Part shown: positions 29,762 to 38,274 of the stretch, in pieces
How the letters are laid out: each line of letters opens with the position of its first letter
Numbering within the stretch: position 1 is the first letter of the stretch
Origin: Pseudomonadales bacterium
Lineage (GTDB): Bacteria; Pseudomonadota; Gammaproteobacteria; Pseudomonadales; Azotimanducaceae
Assembly: GCA_016779585.1 (NCBI GenBank)
Contig: JADHNI010000023.1
Location: 1 to 48,916 of the forward strand
DNA length: 48,916 nucleotides
Direction of reading: 5' to 3'
Program-made: the position numbers and the translations under genes
Notes under the pieces: model-generated
Database searches by the model: none
Seen by the model: only the letters and a program-made list of their open reading frames with translations
Told to the model about the DNA's origin: nothing

Positions 29762-31001
29762 TGGATTTGAGGTACTGGCTGTAATTCCAGGTCAGGAAAC
29801 GCTCGACACCAAACTTTACATATTCACTGCGTATGGACGGGAATACATCGAAGGCATGTTGCGCCTTCGAAATTTCAACCATCACCACTTTGTTTTTCGA
29901 AGTGGCCCTTAGTGCATCCGTGAATACGTGGGAAGCTTTAACCGGAACAAGCGTGTCCAGTTCCCCGTGAATCACCATCATGGGCGGAGAATCTTTTGAG
30001 ATGTACTGGATAGGTGAGGCTTCGCGATAAGCGTCTTCGTTACCCAGCATGTCCAGCTTAAGGATCCTGTCTTCCAGGAGCTCGGTCATACCCTCGTGAT
30101 GATGCAGGCCATGCTCATCTGTAAAGTCGTAGATGCCGTAGAAAGGCACCGCACCCTGTACAGAAGTATCCCGGTCCTCGAAGCCCGGCTGGAAAGCAGC
30201 GTGCCCGTTACTCAGCGCAAGCAGTGAAGTCAGGTGGCCACCAGCACTGCCGCCGGTAACCATGATGAAGTCCGGGTCGCCGCCATATCCACTGATGTGA
30301 TCCTTGATCCAGACGAGAGCCTGTTTGCAGTCCACAATATGGTCCGGGAAGGTAGCGCCGGGACTTAAGCGATAGGATATGGACACTGAGATCCAGTCCC
30401 GTTTGGCCATGTGGTTCATGAGTGGCACTGCCTGTCCGTCATCCTTGCGTCCGTAGATCCATGCACCACCATGAATGTGCATGAGTACGGGCATCGGACC
30501 ATCAGTACCCGGGTTTCTCGGTCTTCGGATATCGAGGCGCTGCCCGTGGTCGCCGTAGTGGATGTTTCGGATGTACTCGACATCCGGATCGCGGTGGGTC
30601 AATGGATGGCGAATCAGCTGTTCATCCGGTTCTTCACCGAATCGCTCCCGGAACTCGGGGTTAATCTTTGATTCGTAGTTTTTGCCCAGGCCTTCGATCA
30701 GCACGGCCGCAACTTCCTCGCGCGCTTTTGAACCCTGATAATAGTAGAGTGCCATCGTTGACCAGGCCCCGATACATAACAGGAAACCGAGTGCGCCAAA
30801 CAGTCCCCAGACGGCACCGATGAGCACAAAGAACGCTACGGTGACGGCCTGCCAGAAGATAACGTGGGGCGCCAGTTCCCCTGTGGGCAGGCCAAAGGCG
30901 AAACTGAAGAACGACCACCTGGGATGATCGAAGTTAGGGTGGAAAAGATTCCACGCCTGCCACGCAAACAGCAGGGAAAAAAGGAAAAACAGCGTACTCA
31001 T
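29751..31001 (-). CDS. Membrane-anchored alpha/beta hydrolase (HSL-type esterase)
   Basis: A 416-residue hydrolase of the hormone-sensitive-lipase or carboxylesterase class. The N-terminus holds about three hydrophobic segments (about 2-18, 46-64 and 66-88), so the catalytic domain is tied to the membrane. The oxyanion-hole motif HIHGGAWIYG (HGGA at 177-180) is followed by the nucleophile elbow TGGSAGGH (Ser252). The acid lies in HGELDTLVP and the histidine in KAQHAFDVF. Similar proteins cleave short acyl esters. It is convergent with the ThDP gene and divergent from the GGDEF gene. Confidence 0.87.
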   Translation of the reverse strand: MSTLFFLFSLLFAWQAWNLFHPNFDHPRWSFFSFAFGLPTGELAPHVIFWQAVTVAFFVLIGAVWGLFGALGFLLCIGAWSTMALYYYQGSKAREEVAAVLIEGLGKNYESKINPEFRERFGEEPDEQLIRHPLTHRDPDVEYIRNIHYGDHGQRLDIRRPRNPGTDGPMPVLMHIHGGAWIYGRKDDGQAVPLMNHMAKRDWISVSISYRLSPGATFPDHIVDCKQALVWIKDHISGYGGDPDFIMVTGGSAGGHLTSLLALSNGHAAFQPGFEDRDTSVQGAVPFYGIYDFTDEHGLHHHEGMTELLEDRILKLDMLGNEDAYREASPIQYISKDSPPMMVIHGELDTLVPVKASHVFTDALRATSKNKVVMVEISKAQHAFDVFPSIRSEYVKFGVERFLTWNYSQYLKSINT

Positions 31002-31095
31002 GGGCCGACGACTAGTGCTTTATGGTTACTCTCGATTCCATTATTGTCACGTATCCATCTCAGCCGGGCCAACAATCCGGTGAAATTTCGGTTAA

Positions 31096-31920
31096 ATGAA
31101 TAAGAACAGAATCCATCTTCTCCTTGGTTTCAACACCCTGGTTCTGTACGGCCTGATTTTCTTCCTGATGAGAGATCTGGAGGTCGGACAACTGGTGGTG
31201 ATTGGCATTGCCATGGCGGCGATGATGATCATGCCTTCCCTGTTTATTAACCGTGCCCTGGATCACCTTGAGCGCCGCGCGGAAGACGCTGAATCGGAGC
31301 TCTCCTCTGTTACGGAGGAGCTGGCAGGACTGAAGGAGAGGTTCTCCTCGGTTACAACCCTGGATGAGCTGACAGGCTGCTATAACGAGTCCCATTTCAA
31401 GGATGTCCTGATACAGCACCGGGCCATGAGCGAGCGGGGCAGTTATCACTTTACCGTTGCCATTCTCCAGGTCGACCAGTTCGCAGAAATTGTCGATAAA
31501 CATGGTTTGGGCAGCGGTAATGAAACGCTGCAGCTGTTCTCCCGAATTGTGAAAGCAGCGCTGCGTGAAGTGGACGTCATTGCGAGATTGGATAACGATA
31601 TCTTTGCACTCCTCCTGTCAGGCGCCTCCGAGGAAGATGCGGTGATGATCATCAACAGAATCAGTCAGCTGATCAGTCAGATCAAGATCAAGGATGACGA
31701 AGACATTCTTGTCACGGCTTCCGGCGGTATTACCACCTTCCATGGCATAGAGGATGTGGACGAGCTGATTGCCAACGCCACCAAGGCCCTTGAGTTCGCT
31801 GTAGAGTCAGGACGCGACCGTGTTGCCGGGTTTAACTATAAGCCGCCAGAGGAATCTGAATCTCAGGAGCAGTCCGAGGTTGACTCCGAAGAAGATCCCC
31901 AGGGCGCGCCAGCCTCCTGA
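31096..31920 (+). CDS. Degenerate GGDEF domain membrane protein
   Basis: A 274-residue protein with two N-terminal membrane spans (about 8-25 and 32-53), a coiled coil (about 55-85) and a GGDEF-like domain (about 88-255). The active-site sequence is DNDIF (166-170) instead of GGDEF, so cyclase activity is unlikely. The inhibitory I-site RxxD is intact (Arg157, Asp160), exactly five residues before the degenerate motif, as in PleD. The rest of the fold is retained (DELTGCYNESHF; SGGITTFHG). It ends in an acidic tail. The design suggests a c-di-GMP receptor rather than a synthase. Partners are not evident; hemH is convergent with 6 bp between stops. Confidence 0.85.
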   Translation: MNKNRIHLLLGFNTLVLYGLIFFLMRDLEVGQLVVIGIAMAAMMIMPSLFINRALDHLERRAEDAESELSSVTEELAGLKERFSSVTTLDELTGCYNESHFKDVLIQHRAMSERGSYHFTVAILQVDQFAEIVDKHGLGSGNETLQLFSRIVKAALREVDVIARLDNDIFALLLSGASEEDAVMIINRISQLISQIKIKDDEDILVTASGGITTFHGIEDVDELIANATKALEFAVESGRDRVAGFNYKPPEESESQEQSEVDSEEDPQGAPAS

Positions 31921-31926
31921 ACCCGG

Positions 31927-32883
31927 TTAAAGTTTTTGTTCCAGAAGATCCGCCAGGCACTGTGCGTGTGCTTGGCTGGCGTTCAGTGCTTTCACGTAGT
32001 TGAATCGTTTGCCACCTGCTTCCATGAAGATATCCCGGTTCTGAACCCGAATCTCCTCGATGGTCTCCAGGCAATCCACGGAAAATCCAGGACAGACCAC
32101 CAACACATCGTCCACGCCTGAAGCTGGTAGTGCGGCCATGGTGAGATCGGTGTAGGGTTTCAACCAGGGCAGGGGACCGAACCTGGACTGGTAAGTCTGC
32201 AACCATTGATCCCGGGAAAGTCCCAGATTGTCCGCAACGAGTTCCGCCGTGCGCGCGCACTGGCTGGCGTAGGGGTCTCCGCGCTTTGACTGTGACTGGG
32301 GAATACCGTGAAAGGAAAAGACGACCTTCGGTGTGCCGGTGCGGTAGGCATGGTGCGCCCTGATGCTGTCGGCAACGGCTGAGATGTAACCCGGGTCATC
32401 GTGATAGTCATCAATTAACTCGAACACCTGTTTGCTGCCGGTTTCGGCAATGGCTCGCTCAAGCTCGTCGGAAACTGCGCCAGTGGTGGCGCCGGCATAC
32501 TGCGGAAACAAGGGTAGAACGATGACGCGATCGGCGTCGGAAATAGAGTGCAGGATGCTGGCGACAGAAGGTTTGCCATAGGTCATCGCTGAAACGACCT
32601 GCACGCCGGAGAGCCTGGCCTGGATACGTCTTTTCAGTGCCGAGGTGACGGTACGTATCGGGCCATCGTGCCTGCCCCAGATCAGCTCATAGTTGTGGAC
32701 GAGCTTTGGCGGTCTTGTTCGCAGGATGATGCCATTCAGGATGGGCAGCCAGAACCAGCGAGGGAAATCCACCACGCGAGGGTCTGAAAGAAATTGTTTC
32801 AGATAACGTCGAATGCTGTCTTCATCTGGCTGGTCGGGTGTACCGAGGTTGATCAGCATCACCGCTGTACGTGCTTTGCTCAA
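31927..32883 (-). CDS. hemH: Ferrochelatase
   Basis: Inserts ferrous iron into protoporphyrin IX in the last step of haem synthesis. The catalytic histidine is in VFSFHGIPQSQ and the acidic cluster in CPGFSVDCLETIEEI. The N-terminus AVMLINLGTPDQP and the LKQFLSDPRVVDFPRW segment are typical. The start is uncertain. I chose TTG 32883 because it gives the usual M-S-K-x-x-T-A-V-x-L-x-N-L-G beginning (318 residues); TTG 32922 would add 13 residues without family similarity. It supplies haem for the cytochromes nearby. Confidence 0.93.
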   Translation of the reverse strand: MSKARTAVMLINLGTPDQPDEDSIRRYLKQFLSDPRVVDFPRWFWLPILNGIILRTRPPKLVHNYELIWGRHDGPIRTVTSALKRRIQARLSGVQVVSAMTYGKPSVASILHSISDADRVIVLPLFPQYAGATTGAVSDELERAIAETGSKQVFELIDDYHDDPGYISAVADSIRAHHAYRTGTPKVVFSFHGIPQSQSKRGDPYASQCARTAELVADNLGLSRDQWLQTYQSRFGPLPWLKPYTDLTMAALPASGVDDVLVVCPGFSVDCLETIEEIRVQNRDIFMEAGGKRFNYVKALNASQAHAQCLADLLEQKL

Positions 32884-33005
32884 ACGTCTGTTTCCGGCTA
32901 TGGATGCGGCGCAGTCTAACAAGTTTCATTACCCGGGGCGCAGAGGTGTTGTGTTCGCCTGGGTGCAGAAACAGGTACAAACCCTGAACAGGGCGTAGCC
33001 ACTTG

Positions 33006-33800
33006 TCAGTCGTCAAACATCTCTGGCTGCTCCGCGACGATCACATCGTGAATAGGTTTGAAACTGAAGTAACCGGCAGCAGGTTTTCCCACCTGGGTGT
33101 GAGTCAGTTCGGCAACATCCGGTCGAATTTTGACTGGCGTTCCAGCCGCTTCGGCCATCAACTGTGACTGGCAGGTTCTCTCCATGGTGATAAACCACCA
33201 CGCAGCCTCATCAACAGTGTTCCCTGTGGTTAGCAGTCCATGATTCTGCAGAATGGCAGCTTTTTTCTTGCCGAGTGCAGAGGCAATCCGTTCACCTTCG
33301 GAGGTATCTAGTACGACGCCGGTAAAGTCATTGAACAGAACGTGATCCTGGTAGAAGGCGCAGGAATCCTGTGTGAGTGGATCGAGTAATCGACCGAGAG
33401 CAGACCAGGTTTTGCCGTATAACGAGTGCGTATGTGCAGCGGCCGTGACGTGAGGCAGGTGCTTGTGGATCTGGGAGTGGATCGCAAAAGCGGCACCATT
33501 TAGGAGCCCTTTACCTTCAACGATGTCTCCTGAGTGATTCACCAGAATCAGGTCAGATACCTTCATCTGCTTGAATGAACGACCAAACGGATTGACCCAG
33601 AAGTGATCGGTTTTTTCGGGGTCACGAACGGTGAAGTGTCCTGCTACGCCTTCATCAAACCCGAACTTGCCAAAGACCCGCAGTGCTGCGGTCAGTTTCC
33701 GTTTGCGTTCCTTGCGTTCTTCTTCAACGCTTTCAAAAGTGGGTGGGAAGCTCACACCTTCGGTGATATCTGGTTTTTCTTCCTGGACGGCTTCTGACAT
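33006..33800 (-). CDS. Class II aldolase/adducin family protein
   Basis: A 264-residue member of the class II aldolase/adducin fold. It has the N-terminal FGFDEGVAGHFTVRDPE, the substrate and metal segment TAAAHTHSLYGKTWS with the HxH pair, and ILQNHGLLTTG carrying a third histidine. Family members cleave phosphorylated sugars or act as decarboxylase or dehydratase-like enzymes; many related genes carry a dioxygenase neighbour but this does not define a substrate. I chose ATG 33800 (MSEAVQEEKPD); the open frame extends to a TTG at 33830. It is divergent from the TauD-like dioxygenase with 90 bp between starts. Confidence 0.85.
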   Translation of the reverse strand: MSEAVQEEKPDITEGVSFPPTFESVEEERKERKRKLTAALRVFGKFGFDEGVAGHFTVRDPEKTDHFWVNPFGRSFKQMKVSDLILVNHSGDIVEGKGLLNGAAFAIHSQIHKHLPHVTAAAHTHSLYGKTWSALGRLLDPLTQDSCAFYQDHVLFNDFTGVVLDTSEGERIASALGKKKAAILQNHGLLTTGNTVDEAAWWFITMERTCQSQLMAEAAGTPVKIRPDVAELTHTQVGKPAAGYFSFKPIHDVIVAEQPEMFDD

Positions 33801-33890
33801 TTTGTGGTCCCGCTGATCGCTGCAATTCAAATGATGCGCGTACTAATAGCATTTTTACGTCATGGATTGTAGCTGTGGTTAAATGCCGGC

Positions 33891-34724
33891 ATGAATTTCG
33901 AGATTAAAACCATCACTCCCGTTATCGGTGCGGAAGTGACCGGGCTGGACCTGGCAGAAGCGCTGCAGGATGCGGTTGTAAAAGCGCTCCGCGAGGCGTT
34001 CCTCAAGCACATGGTCCTGGTTTTTCGCGACCAGACCCTCACCCGTGATCAACATAAGCAGTTTGCCCGTTACTTTGGGGATCTGCACATTCATCCTTCC
34101 CACAGGTCGGGCTTGAACAAGACTGGCGACCCGGAGATTTTTGTTATCGATACACCTCCCGATGCCAGGCAGAGTAACGGTGAAGCCTGGCATTCGGACG
34201 TGAGCTGCGAGGAGATTCCGCCCATGGCCTCGCTGCTCTATGTGACCAGGGTTCCTGAAAATGGTGGTGGTGACACCATGTTCGCGAACATGTACGAGGC
34301 CTACCAGGAACTCTCGGAAGACATGCAGCAACTGCTCCAGGGAAAGACCGCTTGGCATGATGGCGAGATTGACCTGCGCAACTACGGTATCCGTCTGCGT
34401 GCCGGTCAGGCATACCCCAGGGCAAGTCATCCGGTAATTGTGCGTCATCCGGAAACCGGGCGACCGCTGCTCTTTGTCAACGGCAGCTTTACATCTCATA
34501 TAGAAGGGTTGCCGAAATGGGAAAGTGACATGCTGCTTGCAGGTCTTTATGACTTTGTTGCCAGAAATGCCCGTATACAGTGCCGCGTAAAATGGACGCC
34601 CGGTACCCTGGTCATGTGGGACAATAGATGTGTGCAACATCAGGCGGTGCGTGACTATGCGGGTTATGCGCGATACGCTGAGCGCGTTTCGGTGCTTGAT
34701 GTGGCTCGACCGGCCGGGTTCTGA
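33891..34724 (+). CDS. TauD/TfdA family Fe(II)/2-oxoglutarate dioxygenase
   Basis: A 277-residue non-haem iron dioxygenase that oxidises a substrate while decarboxylating 2-oxoglutarate. The metal triad is clear: His101 and Asp103 in EAWHSDVSCEE, and the distal His250 in MWDNRCVQHQAVRD. The 2-oxoglutarate arginine lies about 11 residues on (Arg261; Arg265 is near). The N-terminus IKTITPVIGAEVTGLDLAE matches taurine or 2,4-D dioxygenase-like proteins. The substrate is undetermined; taurine, sulfonates, aryloxy acids and others are all used by relatives. It is followed by the carotenoid oxygenase after 68 bp. Confidence 0.9.
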   Translation: MNFEIKTITPVIGAEVTGLDLAEALQDAVVKALREAFLKHMVLVFRDQTLTRDQHKQFARYFGDLHIHPSHRSGLNKTGDPEIFVIDTPPDARQSNGEAWHSDVSCEEIPPMASLLYVTRVPENGGGDTMFANMYEAYQELSEDMQQLLQGKTAWHDGEIDLRNYGIRLRAGQAYPRASHPVIVRHPETGRPLLFVNGSFTSHIEGLPKWESDMLLAGLYDFVARNARIQCRVKWTPGTLVMWDNRCVQHQAVRDYAGYARYAERVSVLDVARPAGF

Positions 34725-34792
34725 CAGTCGACTCTATGCAGCCGTTTCTGCCGTGATAGCATTAAGACTCCCTTAACAACGGTAAACTCAAC

Positions 34793-36247
34793 ATGAGTGT
34801 TCAAGCACTGGGCGCAAACGAAATTCCCTCCTGCCACGGCGGTCTCGAGAACCTCGATGTCGAATACGACTACAACCTGGAAGATATTGAGGGTGACCTG
34901 CCTTCCGATATAAAAGGTACCTTCTTCCGGAACGGTCCGGGTCGGCAACGAATCGGTGAACAGCAATACGGCCACTGGTTCGATGGCGATGGTATGTTGT
35001 GTGCGTTTACGTTTAATGAAGGCAAGGCGCATTTCCGCAATCGTTACGTGCGAACGCCCAAGTACGTAGAGGAAACGGCAGCGCAGAAGATTCTCTATCG
35101 CGGGTTTGGCACGCGGTTACCGGGAGGGCTGGCGAAAAACTTCCTGAAGATGCCGGCAAACCCGGCCAACACCAATACGATATACCATGGCGGACACCTG
35201 CTGGCGCTGAACGAAGGCGGCAAACCCTGGGAGTTAAAACCTGGCAGCCTCGAGACTGTTGGCGAGTTTACCTATGACGGGGAGCTGGAACCTTCCATGG
35301 TGTTCAGTGCCCACGGCAAGGTTCATACAAAAACAGGCGATTACATCAACTTTGGTGCAGGTGTTTCCGGCTTTGGCCTTAAAGGACCGAAACCCTGTAT
35401 CAACATGTATCGGATCAACCCTGAAGGTAAGCTTTTCAGAAAGGGTCAGATACCCATGGAGACGTTTCCGTTCTGCCATGACTTCGCGCTGTCAGACAAG
35501 TATGCGATTTTCTTCCTGGGCTCAATCGTGTTCGGCAACATGTTGCCTTTTATCATCGGTACCCGAACCATCTCAGACCAGGTCATGTTCGATGAGTCGA
35601 TCCCGATGCAAATCGTTGTCGTTGACCTGGACACACTCACCGAAGTGAAAAGATTTGAGACGGATCCCGGTGCGATCATTCACTTTGGCAACGCATTTGA
35701 AGAAGGTGACGAACTCATAATCGACGGCATGTTCCAGGACAATTTTGCGGCCAACGACACACTTCAGGATGTGTTCAACCCGGATGGTCGCTTCGGTGGT
35801 GGCTGGTACATGCGATACCACCTGAACATGGCAACCGGTGACATGCGGGTCGAGCAGATCTCGGACACGGAATCCGAGTTTCCGACGTTCAATACAGCCT
35901 ACACAGGCTCGCGCAATAGTGTGACCTACACAGCATGTTCCGTGGAAAACGGTGCAAACAGTTTCTTCAATGGCATTTCACGGGTCACCTTTGACGGTGA
36001 CGCCACGGTGGTTACGCTGCCACCCGGGTGTTATGGATCAGAGCCGCTGTTTGTTCCGAGCACAAATGCGAAAAAAGAAGACGACGGGTACCTCATGGAA
36101 GTGGTTTACAACGGCTTTGAGCACAAGAGTGAGCTGCAGATCTATCGTGCAGACAACATCAATGAGCAGGTATGTTCGTTGAAACTCAAACACCATGTGC
36201 CGCACCAGTTCCATGGCTTTTACAGTCCGGAGGTGTTCCCGGTCTGA
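34793..36247 (+). CDS. Carotenoid cleavage oxygenase family protein
   Basis: A 484-residue beta-propeller dioxygenase of the RPE65/CCD superfamily. The four iron-binding histidines can be picked out: His174 in FSAHGKVH, His229 in PFCHDFALS, His297 in IIHFGNAFEEGDE and His474 in VPHQFHGFYSP. The N-terminal GTFFRNGPG and HWFDGDGMLCAF are also standard. The family cleaves carotenoids, apocarotenoids, stilbenes or lignin-like phenylpropanoids. No signal peptide is seen. A genuine substrate cannot be named; no carotenoid biosynthesis gene is in the window. It is convergent with the membrane gene, with 8 bp between stops. Confidence 0.93.
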   Translation: MSVQALGANEIPSCHGGLENLDVEYDYNLEDIEGDLPSDIKGTFFRNGPGRQRIGEQQYGHWFDGDGMLCAFTFNEGKAHFRNRYVRTPKYVEETAAQKILYRGFGTRLPGGLAKNFLKMPANPANTNTIYHGGHLLALNEGGKPWELKPGSLETVGEFTYDGELEPSMVFSAHGKVHTKTGDYINFGAGVSGFGLKGPKPCINMYRINPEGKLFRKGQIPMETFPFCHDFALSDKYAIFFLGSIVFGNMLPFIIGTRTISDQVMFDESIPMQIVVVDLDTLTEVKRFETDPGAIIHFGNAFEEGDELIIDGMFQDNFAANDTLQDVFNPDGRFGGGWYMRYHLNMATGDMRVEQISDTESEFPTFNTAYTGSRNSVTYTACSVENGANSFFNGISRVTFDGDATVVTLPPGCYGSEPLFVPSTNAKKEDDGYLMEVVYNGFEHKSELQIYRADNINEQVCSLKLKHHVPHQFHGFYSPEVFPV

Positions 36248-36255
36248 GGTGGGAG

Positions 36256-37077
36256 TTACTCAGCGGAAGACCTTTCCATGGTCAGCGACTGACTGCAGTC
36301 AGGGCAGATGCCATGTGAGATGTGGACGTCCGAGTGGCTGGAGATATATTCATCGATTTGTTGCCATCTGCCACTGTCGTCCCTGACTTTTTTGCAGCTC
36401 GCGCAAACCGGAAGCAGTCTTTGCAGGTCGCCGATCTGCCTTTTTGCCGCCCGAAGCTCTTCATTGATACGCTGTTCCCGCCGAAGTCCCATGTAGGCAG
36501 CGAAGTGTGCCTGTTGCATTTTGTAGTCTGCGATCAGGCAAAAGACGGTAGCTGCGAGCAGCATCAGCAGGACACCCGCCGCAATCTCATCCGGAAAGCT
36601 CGTCTGTGCCAGGGAAACGCCGTCCGCCAGTACCAGGGCCGCCGCACATATCACCTTGGAGAAAAAATTAATCGGCACAGTCAGGCAGATAACGAAGATC
36701 ACCAGTACGTCTGCGAAGTAAATGAACCAGTCTTCCAGATCAATCCACGTTTTCGTAAAGAGCAGGGTGCCCACAACAAGAAGGGCTACAGCATTGGCGA
36801 GAATTTTTAGGAACGCCTTGTTTACGATTCTGCGCACGAAGATCGCCGCCGTGACAGACAGCATGACGAAGAATCCGTTCAGCACAGCAATCGCCGGATC
36901 ACCGATCGTCAGGTCAATGGTCATATTTGCGAGCGCAAACAGACCGAATGCGTAAAAGATCAGGCTGGTCTGGCCTGCCTCGCGGTTAACGGAGTAGGCG
37001 GCGTACTCCTTTGCGATGGAATGCGGGATGGCTCCCGGAAAGGGTGTCCATGCCAGTTTGTCTTCAAAAGTCGACAT
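36256..37077 (-). CDS. Six-span membrane protein with a cysteine-rich signalling-type tail
   Basis: About 273 residues. Six hydrophobic segments fill the middle (from YAFGLFALANMTIDL to LLMLLAATVFCLIADY), followed by a charged helix (MGLRREQRINEELRAAKRQ). The C-terminal 50 residues hold LPVCASCKKVRDDSGRWQQ and HISHGICPDC. This CxxC ... CxxC block is usually found at the C-terminus of response-regulator and PAS histidine-kinase proteins, but no kinase, receiver, PAS or GGDEF core is present. It likely binds a metal, by the four cysteines. Start is uncertain: ATG 37077 is used here; GTG 37116 lies only 12 bp past the tmRNA 3' end. Function unknown. Confidence 0.72.
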   Translation of the reverse strand: MSTFEDKLAWTPFPGAIPHSIAKEYAAYSVNREAGQTSLIFYAFGLFALANMTIDLTIGDPAIAVLNGFFVMLSVTAAIFVRRIVNKAFLKILANAVALLVVGTLLFTKTWIDLEDWFIYFADVLVIFVICLTVPINFFSKVICAAALVLADGVSLAQTSFPDEIAAGVLLMLLAATVFCLIADYKMQQAHFAAYMGLRREQRINEELRAAKRQIGDLQRLLPVCASCKKVRDDSGRWQQIDEYISSHSDVHISHGICPDCSQSLTMERSSAE

Positions 37078-37127
37078 CAGTTTGATGCTGGCCGATGTTT
37101 TTGAAGACGATAGCACATCATCGAATT

Positions 37128-37509
37128 TGGTGGAGGTGTCGGGAATTGAACCCGAGTCCGTCAGCTCTCCGCCCTCAGCTCTACATGTTTAGTTTGTCAA
37201 TTTTTTAACCTTCTGCTGGCCCGACAAACAGGGATCAGAAGGCGAGCTTACTTTAAATTTAACTGCTTTAACCGCAAGCGGGGTCTGGCAGCGGTCCCAT
37301 GAGTCGAGCACCCGGTTTGAATACATGGGCACATCCGCCCCGGGTCAAGCTAAAAACTTAAGCCTTTCCGAAGAAAGGTATTAAGCAGCTAGTGCGTAGT
37401 TATCGTCGTTGGCAACTATAAAAAGTTACAGTGATTGATTTACGAGAGTCACTACCCTCTCGACATGCACCTCAGGTTTTGTAACCGGCGTCGAAGCCAA
37501 GTCACCCCC
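37128..37509 (-). ncRNA. ssrA: tmRNA (one-piece), tag ANDDNYALAA
   Basis: A 382-nt transfer-messenger RNA on the minus strand. The 5' end GGGGGTG (37503-37509) pairs with CACCTCC near the 3' end, giving a 7-bp acceptor with one G-U pair, followed by A and an encoded CCA (37128-37130). The tag reading frame runs from resume codon GCC (37411-37413) to TAA (37381-37383) and encodes ANDDNYALAA, the tag also used by Pseudomonas. It rescues ribosomes from non-stop mRNA together with SmpB, whose gene lies immediately upstream on the same strand. The 3' T-arm GTTCAATTC is intact. Confidence 0.97.
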
Positions 37510-37515
37510 ATAAGA

Positions 37516-37534
37516 GATTTGGCTTAGCCAAATC
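37516..37534 (-). other. Hairpin in the tmRNA 5' leader
   Basis: A perfect 8-bp inverted repeat GATTTGGC-TTA-GCCAAATC lies 7 nt upstream of the mature tmRNA 5' end, between its promoter and the RNase P site. It could guide processing or be the 3' end of an smpB read-through transcript. It lacks a T-run, so a terminator is unlikely. Confidence 0.45.
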
Positions 37535-37593
37535 CTAAACCCCAACAGCCAATTCGGCTTACCCGAAACAGCTAAAGGGACAGTTACAACTGA

Positions 37594-37599
37594 ATTATA
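37594..37599 (-). promoter_or_regulatory. -10 element of the tmRNA promoter
   Basis: A perfect TATAAT on the minus strand lies about 85 bp upstream of the mature tmRNA. No convincing -35 hexamer lies 16-18 bp further upstream, so it may depend on an extended or activated promoter. The predicted precursor has a 5' leader of about 75 nt. Confidence 0.45.
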
Positions 37600-37633
37600 C
37601 ACGCTTTAATATGGGCATTCCTGAAGAGTTCAA

Positions 37634-38110
37634 CTACTGGTTGCCGCTTTTCAGCACCCGCGATTTATCGCGGCTCCAGTCCCGTTCCTTGATGGTTGCG
37701 CGTTTGTCGTGCTCTTTTTTGCCTGTGGCGAGTGCAATCTCGCACTTGACCTTGTTGTCCTTCCAGTAGAGCGCAACGGGGATACAGGTTTGGCCCTTCT
37801 GCTGGGTTGCCCCGATCAGCCTGGCGATCTCTTTTTTGTGTAGCAACAGCTTACGTGTCCGCATTGGCTCAGGGTTTGCGTGCGCTGATGCTGTGGGAAG
37901 TGGTGTGATGTTGCAACCAAGCAAAAAAGCCTCGCCATTTTTCAGAAGCACATAGGTATCCATGAGCTGGCACTTGCCGGCTCTGAGTGACTTCACCTCC
38001 CAACCCTCCAGAGCGACACCGGCTTCAAATTTGTCGTGCAGGTGGTAGTCGAACTTTGCTCGCTTGTTCAGGGCGATGGTATTGGATTGTACTTTTGGTT
38101 TTTTGGCCAT
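37634..38110 (-). CDS. smpB: SsrA-binding protein SmpB
   Basis: RNA-binding protein that brings tmRNA to stalled ribosomes and occupies the decoding centre. The OB-fold core is evident: [44 protein letters not shown] and [12 protein letters not shown]. The C-terminal basic tail ([20 protein letters not shown]) is the helix that fills the empty mRNA channel. At 158 residues it has the usual length. The tmRNA gene follows on the same strand, and both act with RNase R, also in this window. Confidence 0.97.
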   Translation of the reverse strand: MAKKPKVQSNTIALNKRAKFDYHLHDKFEAGVALEGWEVKSLRAGKCQLMDTYVLLKNGEAFLLGCNITPLPTASAHANPEPMRTRKLLLHKKEIARLIGATQQKGQTCIPVALYWKDNKVKCEIALATGKKEHDKRATIKERDWSRDKSRVLKSGNQ

Positions 38111-38148
38111 TTACCCGTCCACCGGATCAGTAATCTCCGGGGGGCGCC

Positions 38149-38176
38149 ATTATAGGCGTATCTACTGGTTTGTCAC
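38149..38176 (-). promoter_or_regulatory. sigma70 promoter of smpB
   Basis: On the minus strand GTGACA (38171-38176) is 16 bp from a perfect TATAAT (38149-38154), followed by GGCGCCCC. Predicted leader of about 30 nt before smpB. Confidence 0.7.
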
Positions 38177-38274
38177 TCAGCAGGTGCGCCATGACGGTTT
38201 TTTGGTGAGCTTTCAGGTGCGACAATGCGACAATAAGCGGGTTAACAACTAACAATAAAAGAAGGTGGTAGTCC

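Noticed and set aside
33879..34640. Minus-strand open frame of 253 codons opposite the TauD-type gene
   Set aside because: Shadow of a gene with a complete metal triad; the translated product has no recognisable motif.
37575..37595. Degenerate copy of the dnaK-dnaJ repeat (GGGACAGTTACAACTG) near the tmRNA promoter
   Set aside because: Only about ten bases match and there is no inverted partner, so this is probably chance.
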